DNA from: Gigaspora rosea
Lineage: Eukaryota; Glomeromycota; Glomeromycetes; Diversisporales; Gigasporaceae
NCBI GenBank assembly: GCA_003550325.1
Contig: QKWP01000222.1
Coordinates: 155,756 to 219,755, forward strand
DNA length: 64,000 nucleotides
Direction of reading: 5' to 3'
Shown here: one piece after another, positions 40,426-49,353 of the stretch
Layout of the letters: each line of letters starts with the position of its first letter
Numbering within the stretch: the stretch's first letter is position 1
Program-made: the position numbers and the translations under genes
Notes under the pieces: generated by a model
What the model saw: only the letters and a program-made list of their open reading frames with translations
Database searches by the model: none
What the model was told of the DNA's origin: nothing

Positions 40426-41210
40426 AAAGTGCCGAAATAAAATAAATTAATAAAAAAAATTTAAAAATAAACCAAAAAAACAAAAACAAAAAACATGAAA
40501 CAAAAAAAAAATAAAGCGAAACCTTGCAAAAACTTGCAAAAATTAGCAAAAACTTGCGAAAACTTGTACCTATTTTTCTAAAGAAACGGTTTTAAAAATT
40601 TAGGAAGTCATCGTTGGAATGCACAAGGTTTCGAAAAGTTGTTGTTTTTCTCGTGCCAAAATAAATAAATTAATAAAAAAAATTTAAAAATAAACCAAAA
40701 AAACAAAAACAAAAACCACGAAACAAAAAAAAATGAAACGAAATCTTGCAAGAACTTGCAAAAACTTGCAAAAATTTGCAATAATTTGTGAAAACTTGCA
40801 CCCATTTTTCTAAAAAAGTGTTCTTGAAAATTTAAAAATTTCTGGGAGTGTGTTCTTGAAAGTGTCGAAAGTCGTAGTTGGCATGTGCAATAGTTCAAAA
40901 AGTTTTGTTTTCTCGCAAAGTGCCAAAATAAAATAAATTAATAAAAAAATTTTAAAAATAAATCAAAAAAAACAAAAACAAAAAACACAAAACGAAAAAA
41001 ATAAATAAAACGAAACCTTGCAAGAACTTGCAAAAACTTGTGAAAACTTGTGAAAACTTGCAAAAACTTGTGCCCATTTCTCTAAAGAAGTGTTCTTAAA
41101 AGTTTAGAAATTGCTGGAGGTTTTTCTTGAAAGTGGCAAAGTCGTAGTTGATTTGCGCAAGGTTTCGAAAAGTTGGGTGTTTTTCTTGTAAAGTGCCGAA
41201 ATAATAAAAA
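40426..41210. repeat. Tandem satellite, about 230-275-bp unit
   Basis: Units starting AAAGTGCCGAAATAAAATAA begin near 40426, 40650, 40917 and 41190. Each contains an A-rich tract, then AACTTGCAAAAACTTGC runs, then CCATTTTTCTAAAGAAG and CAAGGTTTCGAAAAGTTG. Copy number is underestimated because of the adjacent gap. Confidence 0.85.
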
Positions 41211-41648
41211 AATTAAAAAATAAATAAATAAAAAAAAAGGGAAAAAAAACAAACAAAAACAAAAAAAATGATCGAAACAAAAATAAAAAACAAAAAAGTA
41301 AAAAAAAACAAAATAGAAGATTTAATTATAAATAAAAGATCTAATCTGATCTTGTAGTACAGAATTTGAACATCATCAAACTATTTTGAACTATTTCGAA
41401 AATTTAGTCTAATGTGCGATCCAGGTTACAGATCTACTGATCTAGCTTGGTTTCCTAGTCCTAAAATATTTTGAAAGGGTTCGAAATATTTCGTAATATA
41501 TTTCGAAATATTTCGAAATTACTTTTGTAATATTTCGAAAATTTGATATTTCAAAATATTTTGAAATATATTACGTAATATTTTGCTTATATTACGGTTC
41601 GTAAGATCTTATGTAAGATTACGCTATTATAAATTTGCTGATGATTGT

Positions 41649-41878
41649 CCCCCTTTAATCTTTTCCCCTTTTTTATTCTTCTTTATGAGAAGCTCAGAGA
41701 AGAAGTTTTAGGTGGAATGGATTCTGTGGTTGGTTTTCTGAAGCCAGGCAGTGCTATACTTCTTGCTGATGGAGAAGACCGTTGCTTGAGTATGAGCAAA
41801 CCATTTCAGTGCAATAGCCAAAGTTGGGCACCAATTCGGGCAGCCAGCTTAGTTAAATCACTACAATTAGTATATTAA
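41649..41878 (+). CDS. Unrecognised fragment of higher GC
   Basis: The frame ending at 41878 contains EKLREEVLGGMDSVVGFLKP, GSAILLADGEDRCLSMSKPF and QSWAPIRAASLVKSLQ. Its balanced codon use is unlike the surrounding AT-rich repeats, suggesting genuine or recently captured coding sequence. The true start is unknown: the frame opens at the right end of the TIR element (39357-41648). No domain recognised. Confidence 0.3.
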
Positions 41879-41939
41879 ATTATGTAGCTTTTATATAATT
41901 TGCTAATAAAGATCAGATGGTTATGAAGCTTAAAAAAAA

Positions 41940-42620
41940 AAATATTCAGATTTTTATAGTAGTAATTAGATTATATTATTTAGATTATATAGTGGCATTC
42001 AGATTATGTAGTGTTATTCAAACCAGAGGTAGCACATTACAATATTGGACATTTGGACAATTTGAACATTTGGACATTTGACAATGTCCAATTTGTCCAA
42101 ATGATTTAATTGGACATTATAATTTATTGGACAATATATAGATATATAATGCTGAGAAAAATTTTCAAATAATAGTAATTTAGCTTCACTAGACAAATAA
42201 GTATATATTGTAAGGCAGTATATTATTTTCATGTTAAGTCAAATTATTGTAAGATTTTTTGGATTTGAATTTTTGAAAATTCCCCTATTTTTATATTATG
42301 TACTAAATTTTATCCAATAAAATTATTGGACAATTGTACATATGTCCAATTTATATAATTGGACATATGTTTAATTAGTTTAATACTTTATTGGACATTG
42401 TCCAATGCCCAATGGTCCAAAAAATTATTAAAATTAATTGGACAAATTGGACATTGTCCAATGTCCAAATGTCCAAAAATCCAATTGAATTTATTTGAAC
42501 ATTGTCCAATACCAACACTGATTCAGACTATATAGGGATATCTAGATGATATAACGTTATTCGGATTATATGGTGGTATCTAGATTATATAATAATACTA
42601 TAATCTAACTTAAGTGGGAT
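41940..42620. repeat. GATTATATAGTGGTATTCA-like tandem repeat
   Basis: Units of about 19-20 bp (AGATTATATAGTGGCATTC, CGGATTATATGGTGGTATCT) lie on both sides of the hAT-like insertion at 42024-42520. A relative occurs near 38310. No gene. Confidence 0.6.
42024..42520. mobile_element. hAT-like MITE rich in TTGGACA
   Basis: CAGAGGTAGCACATTAC at the left and the complement of the right end (CAGTGTTGGTATTGGACA) form short inverted repeats. The flanks ATTCAAAC (42016-42023) and ATTCAGAC (42521-42528) are an 8-bp TSD with one mismatch. Subterminal ATTGGACA/TGTCCAAT words occur throughout. No transposase. Confidence 0.78.
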
Positions 42621-42894
42621 ACTACCTATAATATAAATTATATTACAGGTGATATCCCACTTGATTCTTTAATGAATTCATTTAATTTCAATTGACAAAT
42701 TTTTTTAAAAATTTTTTGTGAAGAATACAGCTAGCTATAAAATATAGCAGTTTGTCAAGAAATCAATTGGCAGTGTAATGGTATAATCACGTGAACAAGC
42801 AATTACAGCAAACAATCGTACCACTTATACTACTTAAGCTAGTGAATGGTGCCGTAAATAGCTAATTACGACAATTATGGTTACAACATATATT

Positions 42895-43700
42895 TTGCAC
42901 TGACTTTTTTAAAACCTTAATTGTAGTAATTATTACGACATGTCATAATTATTATTACGACATGTCGTAATTATTACGATATATCGTAATTATAATTACT
43001 ATGATACACATAGGGGTCGAGTTATTACATAGGAACCGCATAAAAATTTCGCAGACATGTGATTTTGAACCAATCATGGCACAGAATCAAGTGTGACGTG
43101 AAAACGAAACAAAACAACCTCTTTTTCAAAAATCAGTTATAACACAAAATTTGGTTTACCAACCACCTGCGTCTTAGCAAAAAAATTTTTGCAAAATTTT
43201 GTTATATATAAACTCTTGTTAACATCGTCTGAACGCTCACCTTTATCCTAATATCAAAGTTATATTGAAGAAAGTTAACTTTTTAATCGAAAAATGCAAT
43301 TACGCATCGCGAGTTTTTTTGCCCAGTAGAATTTTAGCGAATATCATCACATGTCTGCAGAATTTTATGCGGTTCCTATAATAGCGCAGAAGCAACGGAC
43401 AGTTCTTAGGGACAGTTCAATGGTCAGAATTAGTATTAGGGTTAGGATTATAGTAGATGGATTTAGTTAATATTAAAGAACTTTCTGTAGATCTGCTATA
43501 ATAGATGCAACATCACGTGACCTTTGCGAATGGTGATTGGCTAGTTATAGTAATAATTATTACATGTCGTATTATTATGACACATAGTAATAATTACGAC
43601 ATGTCGTAATTATTATGATATGTAATAATTATTACTACATGTAGTAATAATTACGACATGTCGTAATTATTATTACAATTACGATTTTTGTAATAAATAA
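42895..43700. repeat. TTACGACATGTCGTAA palindrome arrays
   Basis: Perfect short palindromes of AATTACGACATGTCGTAATT recur at 42930-42985 and 43560-43690. They flank the MITE at 43032-43376 and a short TTAGGG-like tract near 43435. The arrays mirror each other, so the whole may be one element with subterminal repeats. Confidence 0.6.
43032..43376. mobile_element. TA-type MITE (GGAACCGCATAAAAATTTCGC)
   Basis: GGAACCGCATAAAAATTTCG at the left and the complement of the right end (GGAACCGCATAAAATTCTGC) form a 32-34-bp TIR continuing AGACATGTGAT. TA lies at 43030-43031 and 43377-43378. 345 bp, non-coding. Confidence 0.83.
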
Positions 43701-43805
43701 TTATTACATTACTACAAATTGCATTTTGAATTATGGCACCAATTATTAACTTAAGCAGTAGATCAGGGTATGTTTTTATATTACAAAGAATGTACAGAGT
43801 TTATT

Positions 43806-44517
43806 TTTTTTTAAGTTTAGAGGCCGTGTGCTATGGCCGGGATTTTATTATGAGTTATAGTGATGTAATATTTGTTACATGAATGAGGATACAACTAGCC
43901 ACACGTGTACTTTTGGTGCCTAATTTAAGTAGTCCGCCCGAAGGTTCTACACTAGCTGCCATACCTACAACTCAACTACGGAAATTGTCTATTTAAACCC
44001 TCTGGTTCATGGTCTTCCTATTACTACCTGACGCACTACATTTTAAGCAGATATTGTAGGGCCACAACCCTTTTAGATATCAACAACCTAAGGGCTACTT
44101 TACCCTCGCACAAGAGCCTACCGTGACACCTTCCATGTCCCATACATGTACCATTGCCCGGATTTGGTAACCGAGGTTACCTGCTCTTTATTAGGTTCAT
44201 TCCGATCGTAGTATCCGCCTTCTTTTGGCGCATACCGTAAGGACCGATTTTCTCTACCTCCTAACTCGGGTCTTGCCAAACGGGTTCTTGTGGGTTTTTT
44301 CCGGTTCCCTGGATTTGCGATGTAGTACATATATCATTGCGCCCGCAGGCTCCCATTCAAGATAGTGGAACCAAGGTTACAGGTTTATGCCCAACCACTC
44401 ATAAGCCACAATCACCGAACGCAGATTTAGCTTCAAAACGTCGCCAGTGGGATTCGAACTGTCAACCTGCCGCTTGGGGGGTGACACCTTGACCACTTCT
44501 CTAAGGTGCCACACCCT
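43806..44517 (-). mobile_element. tRNA-derived SINE family B, copy 2
   Basis: The minus-strand head from 44517 has TTAGAGAAGTGGTCAAGG (box A region) and AGTTCGAATCC (box B, 44462-44452). It ends in an A-tail (T-run 43803-43812). TSDs AATGTACAGAGTTTATT (43789-43805) and AATGTACGGAGTTTATT (44518-44534) differ at one base. The 3' half shares AACTAGCCACACGT and AGTAGTCCGCCCGAAGG with copy 1. 712 bp. Confidence 0.85.
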
Positions 44518-44534
44518 AATGTACGGAGTTTATT

Positions 44535-45240
44535 AGAAGCGAATTATTCAATATTACAAAGGATGTCTTCCCTCAAGGGCAAGAACCCTTTATTATATAT
44601 TTATTTTATCTTACGACTTAATAAAAGTCAGATTTGTAACATAACTAATTAATCATTTATACCACATATATTATGGATCTTTAACATTTTGCATAAATCT
44701 AATTTATCACTGATATCACTATTAATAATCTTTATTCTACCTATTCCATCTTTTCCACGTTTTCAAGTTATTTCACCAGGTAGTTTATTTTTGGCAAAAG
44801 ATCGATATAACCGAAAGACGGTTGCTGCGCCACTACTATTTCTGATCATGTGCTACATTTCTACGGCTCACAACATGCATGTGTCTCATAACACATATAG
44901 TTAGTGCAATTCCGAAAGCAATACAGTAATAAAAAAAAACATGTTTTTTATAGTGATCGTCATGTACATTAATCGAAACAAAACCTGTAAAGCGATATTT
45001 GCTTAAACAATTCCCATACAATAGATAAACAAATAATCTTATGACATATTTAACAGTTTTCGGTTATAGCTAAATAAAACGGCAAATCCCAAAATTTTCA
45101 CAGTTCTCGGTTAGGCCACGCAAAGTTAATTTTTCGTTTTGCATAACCGTATGTTTCATAATTCCAGTCGGCGGGTCAGATTTTTTTTCAAAAAAAAAAT
45201 TAATTTTGCATGGCCTAAATTAATTCATGATCATATTTAA
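44535..45240. other. Spacer; possible antisense coding trace
   Basis: No gene called. On the minus strand near 44830-44690 an almost unbroken reading (GAATVFRLYRSFAKNKLPGE then one stop then KRGKDGIGRIKIINSDISDK) could be an old exon, but no family is recognised. AGGCCACGCAAAGTTAATTT at 45113 has an inverted relative at about 48350, beyond the Harbinger element. Confidence 0.35.
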
Positions 45241-45441
45241 AGGTATTCTCAAGCACCTCAATCAAGTGATTGGAAGCAAATTTTTAATTATCGGAAATTA
45301 AATAAATGAATTAAATGAGTTACCATTCCAATGACAAAATCAGAGAGACACAAACTACCTTTTTTCTTCAAAAATTTACCATTGATATAGGTTGCTCAAA
45401 CACTACTTTTACATTTTTTTGCATATCGAACATAATAAACA

Positions 45442-46784
45442 ATGAATTCTCAACAAATTTCTCAACGTTCTAAAATAATTACCATTTTATTTTTAATGCT
45501 CAAAGCTTTTAAAACAAATAATCGATGCCTTGATACGAACGTAACAAATACAATACATCTTTTAATGTTTAATCAAACTGTAATGAATACTACTATTCAA
45601 TTTTTCACTCATCTAAACTTAAGAACTTCTCAGCAAAGAAGGCCCAAAACTGCAGGATTTTGGGTAAATGTTTTTCCATACTTAACGGATAATGAAGGTT
45701 ATAACTCTTTTCGAAAGCATTTTCGTATTACTTGTGCTACCTTTAGTGCAATTGTTTCACGATTAGAAAGCCAACCTGCCTTTAGTGCAACTGCACCTAA
45801 TGCGACTCCTGTGTGGAAACAAATTGCCATTGTGTTGTGGCATTTGGCAAATAGAACAGGAATAAGAATATTAGAACAAACTTTAGGGGTCAGTCAAGGA
45901 TCAGTTAGTAATTTTACAGATTGATTTTTAGAGGCGTTATTAGACTTGGAATCTGACAGAATTGCATGGCCACGAGGAGCAAGATTAGCAGCTGTAATTC
46001 AGGGATTTGAGTGTAAAGAGATAGGGTTAGAAAATAAATAATTACCGAATGTTATTGGTGCTATGGATGGCTCTCATATTCCAATTCACCCTCCCTTCTA
46101 AAAATGGATCTTGATATGTAAATTGCAAAAGCTTTCATTCAATAAACCTTCTTTGAAGTTGTTGATCACCAAGGATGATTTACTTTTATACATGTTGGTG
46201 AAGCAGGTTTGTAATATTAAATATTATTTAAAAATTAAATTATTTATTACATATTTAAATAAAAATTTATTGTATAAAAAAAAAGGAAGTGTACACGATA
46301 TTGTGTATTTAGCCGTACAATTCTTAATCATGAAATCAAGCTTCATCCAGAACAATGGGTTCCGGGAGGTACCTGTATTATTGCTGACTCAGCATATCCA
46401 CTTCGGACCTATTTAATGAAGGCATTTCTGAATTATAATTCATTGGGTCATCGAGAGTAACGTTTTAATAAAACACTTTCATCAATGCAGATGATTGTTG
46501 AAAATGCATTTGGAATTTTAAAAGCACAATGGAGAATTTTATTGTACGAAATTTATTGTACTGAACTAGAACGAATAGTTAGAATAATTCATGCATGTTG
46601 TATCTTACACAACTTTTGTATTGATAATGGCAATTTATTGCCTTTTGAAGATATTGAAGTAAATAGTGAATTAGAATATGAAAATCAGAATGATATAGAA
46701 AACGATGCAATTACAGATGAAGAAGAGAGAATAGCGGGTATTCATAAAAGAGAATATCTAGCAGATTATCTTATGAATGTTTAA
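45442..46784 (+). pseudogene. Harbinger DDE transposase (DDE_Tnp_4), inactivated
   Basis: Nuclease of the PIF/Harbinger family. MNSQQISQRSKIITILFLML starts the N-terminal part. RKHFRITCATFSAIVSRLES and GIRILEQTLGVSQGSVSNFT are the helical DNA-binding region. After a TGA come FLEALLDLESDRIAWPRGAR and NVIGAMDGSHIPIHPP, with the first catalytic Asp. Then, in shifted frames, VVDHQG..FIHVGEAG, HEIKLHPEQWVPGG and CIIADSAYPLRTYLMK (second Asp), and MIVENAFGILKAQWRILLY (Glu). ACCILHNFCIDNGN closes the domain. An AT-rich intron-like block (46208-46283) splits the catalytic part. TGA at about 45922, a TAA at about 46039 and later ones disable it. Confidence 0.82.
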
Positions 46785-46794
46785 AATTTTTTAA

Positions 46795-47813
46795 AAAGAA
46801 TTGTTTAAAAATTTCTATTTGTTCGTTGTGCTGTCTTTCTTGAATTTCTGTAGTATGAGAATGCTGACAATCTATTGCTTCGATAATAGCTGTGGTTTGT
46901 TCTTTAATAAGTGTTTGAAATTCTTCAATAAGATTTTCTTTTTCGCCAGTATGCTTATTTTTTCATTTTCTTGATGTAATCTGCAATATATAAAATTAAT
47001 ATAAATATCTAATTTGAATTATAAAGTACAGTATATAAACAATATTACATGTTCGTCCTCATTAAGCTCTTCACATTCTTGTGCTTTACATTTGACACCT
47101 CGGATAGAATCGCTTGTAATAGATGCCTCGACACTTGGATCAGATCTTAAATATTCGTCGATATCATAAAAAAATTCCCAATCATTTTGTAAAGGTTCTT
47201 CTCTGTTACTTGCTACAGTGTCTTTTATGTCACGATATTTCTGAAACAAGTCATCCCACTTCTGCTAAATTGATGTTTTAGATAGTTCTTTTAAAACGGG
47301 ACCAGCAACACTGGATGATTGTATATTTGAAACAATTGTATCCCAAATTCTTTCTTTTTCGCGTGGATCTTTTACTTTTTGTAACATTTGTTGATGCTTT
47401 CCAACCTCTTCAATAAGTACTCGAATCTCAGGTAGTGTCCACCGATTTGATAATTTATTAGTACTAATCGGTGTATCAGAAGTAGTAACAGGAGGGGTCG
47501 AAATAGGTTGTTCAACCGAAATAGCAGAGTTACTATAAATTGCCTATTTAAAAAAATTTAGATACGTACGTACATACAATACATATATAGTATATATAAT
47601 GATAATATTAAAAAAAAAAATTACTTCTTGTTGCCATAAGGCAACTTTTGCTAATAACTCCATGAATTGATTCTGTTGCTGTTGCAACAAAAAATTTAAA
47701 TTGATAAGGTCATTTAAAGAAGAAGCCGAAACCGAAGCAACTGAAGTTGAAGCTTCGACAGCTGGTTGAGCTAGTTGAGAGGAAATTTTTTTATTGGATT
47801 TTTTAGGTGGCAT
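46795..47813 (-). pseudogene. Harbinger Myb/SANT-like protein, one stop
   Basis: The second Harbinger protein, which helps the transposase enter the nucleus and bind the TIRs (family knowledge). Exon 1 from ATG 47813 reads MPPKKSNKKISSQLAQPAVE, with a Gln-rich end. An intron of about 80 bp (47626 to about 47545, GTAATT..AG) follows. Exon 2 holds the Myb/SANT domain: LSNRWTLPEIRVLIEEVGKH, REKERIWDTIVSNI, stop, QKWDDLFQKYRDIKDTV, then an acidic linker. A GTAATA..CAG intron (about 47051-46984) leads to a Glu/Gln-rich helical tail ending at about 46795. TAG in the SANT domain (about 47265) is the only clear disablement. Confidence 0.72.
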
Positions 47814-48012
47814 AATGAAAATTACGAAAAACAGAAAAAGCATGCTCAAGCATTTAATTCTATAAATATTGCTATCAATTGTGATGCATGAGCGTTATCA
47901 CGATCATTACGTGATCAATTGATTTAGATGCTTGAGAACACCTTAAGTCATGCAAGGAAAATTAAGGTCATCATCGGGTGGCACCGGAGAAAAAATTAAA
48001 TGCCAAAAATGG

Positions 48013-48291
48013 GGTACGTCTAAAGCCGTGTGCGGTCATATGTTTTTGATTTTTTGATTTGGGTTAGGGTAAGGGTTAGTCTGGGGTCAGAGTTAGAGTT
48101 TCTATATAGTAAAATTGCCTCCCCGACATTTTTTTTAATGCCCCAAGGTAGGTTTAGATGCTCGTTTCTTATATCTTTGACGCTTTTCACTTTTTTTTCA
48201 CTTTATTTTCTTCGTCGGGCTGATCCGTGTTGATCAAAACAAACAATTTTATTGGCTCTATGTCACGTGCCGCACACGCTTTAGACGACCC
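48013..48291. mobile_element. MITE family M3 (CArG-like target), copy 2
   Basis: GGTACGTCTAAAGCCGTGTG at the left and the complement of the right end (GGTCGTCTAAAGCGTGTGC) are inverted repeats. The exact 10-bp TSD CCAAAAATGG lies at 48003-48012 and 48292-48301. The core TAAAATTGCCTCCCCGACAT and AGGTAGGTTTAGATGC matches copy 1 (279 versus 281 bp). A GGGTTAGGGTAAGGGTTAG tract lies near the left end. Confidence 0.88.
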
Positions 48292-48509
48292 CCAAAAATG
48301 GAATAATTGGCGCAATAGGAATTAAAAAAAATTTTTTTTATGAAAACAAAAATTAACTTTGCATGGCCTTACAGTCAATCAAAAACATTAAAGCACACAG
48401 GCCACAATTCCCGGTTGCAACCAATCAAAAACACAGACCCATCTCCCCTGTTTATTTTCTGTTTATATAAATTATAAAATTATGTAAATTATATGATGTG
48501 AATTATTAA

Positions 48510-48665
48510 AATGATCGGGTCGGGTTGGGAGGTCAGGTTTTGAATCTGACCCGGTCCGACCCGTCATGAAAAATTTTTTATCGGGTCGGGCCTGGGTCGG
48601 TCTTAAATGGGCCCGGGTCGGGTTTAAATGAACCCGACCCGTCCCGGCCCGTCCCGTACCCTACT
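48510..48665. repeat. GGGTCGGG/CCCGACCC-rich sequence
   Basis: A GC-rich run of GATCGGGTCGGGTTGGG and complementary CCCGACCCGTCCCGGCCC words stands out against AT-rich DNA. It resembles the subterminal arrays of the hAT-like element at 26167-26908 and ends ACGGGACGGGCC/GTAGGGTA-like. It directly abuts and seems to truncate the nuclease remnant downstream. Confidence 0.55.
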
Positions 48666-48683
48666 TACAGTTATTTTTTTAAA

Positions 48684-49182
48684 TAGGATATCAAGAGGAG
48701 ATGGTGGCATAGATATGTTCGGCAGTCATAATCATTATTGTTTCAATGCAAAGATCTTACGAACAAAGTTGAAGTTGATTATATTCGATCTTTTGAAACT
48801 GTCATATCAAGATTCGATAAGCAAACAACAATCGGAATTTACATAATTTCAGCAAAGGATGGTTATTCAAGCAGTGCTATAGGAAGAGCTAAATCATCCG
48901 AATACAATTTATTATTGACGAGCATGCATGATATGTGTAAGGACATTCCCGAATACTTGTCTAAAGTCTTAAAAGATAATTCTGTTAGTGAAAAGATTGA
49001 TAAGATAATTGAGATTTATGAACGTCAGGAAAAGATTATATGTAAAAGTTGTGTTCATATGATTCAAAATTGCAATAATTCAAAGTCACGCGAATCACAT
49101 GACATGACCCGAATTATGAAAATTAATTTTTTAATGCTGGCTAAATCCAAAAATTTCCAAAATTTTTTCCAGCTTTACTTTT
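48684..49182 (+). pseudogene. Mrr-like restriction-endonuclease remnant
   Basis: ISRGDGGIDMFGSHNHYCF, then a frameshift, then QCKDLTNKVEVDYIRSFETV and TTIGIYIISAKDGYSSSAIG, RAKSSEYNLLLTSMHDMCKD, and a helical tail. The G-G-I-D..Q-C-K pair is the metal-binding D..(E/Q)-x-K signature of Mrr-type PD-(D/E)XK nucleases, which cleave modified DNA in bacteria. Such domains also occur in glomeromycotan accessory genes. The 5' part is lost to the GC-rich repeat at 48510-48665. The 3' end is at TGA 49182. Confidence 0.6.
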
Positions 49183-49353
49183 GACCTAAAATTAAACTTT
49201 CTCAATTTAATGCTAGAGATGATTTTTTAATATATATAAAATCAAGAGATATAGGATAGATATAGAACAAAAAATAAAATAAAAAATAGTAATAATAATA
49301 ATAATTCATAAAATATATAATCAAAGAATTAAAACAACAACAAATAAAACCAA

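Larger units (their letters stand above)
39357..41648. mobile_element. TIR element with internal satellite and gap
   Basis: ATCATCAGCGAATTATATAT at the left and its approximate complement (right end ATAAATTTGCTGATGAT) are inverted repeats. Subterminal GTAATATTACG-type arrays lie next to them on both sides. The interior consists of an AT-rich block, an assembly gap and a tandem satellite. No transposase is seen, so it is either non-autonomous or its gene lies in the gap. Confidence 0.65.
45241..47943. mobile_element. Harbinger (PIF) DNA transposon, complete length
   Basis: AGGTATTCTCAAGCACCTCA at the left and (complement of right end) AGGTGTTCTCAAGCATCTAA are inverted repeats. A 3-bp TSD TAA flanks them (45238-45240, 47944-47946), the usual TWA target of PIF/Harbinger. 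It carries both standard genes: a DDE transposase on the plus strand and a Myb/SANT-like protein on the minus strand, converging near 46790. Both have premature stops, so this copy is not autonomous now. Confidence 0.92.

Noticed and set aside
39874-40549. Long frames across 39874-40440 (+) and 39893-40549 (-)
   Set aside because: They exist only because the N gap contains no stop codons.
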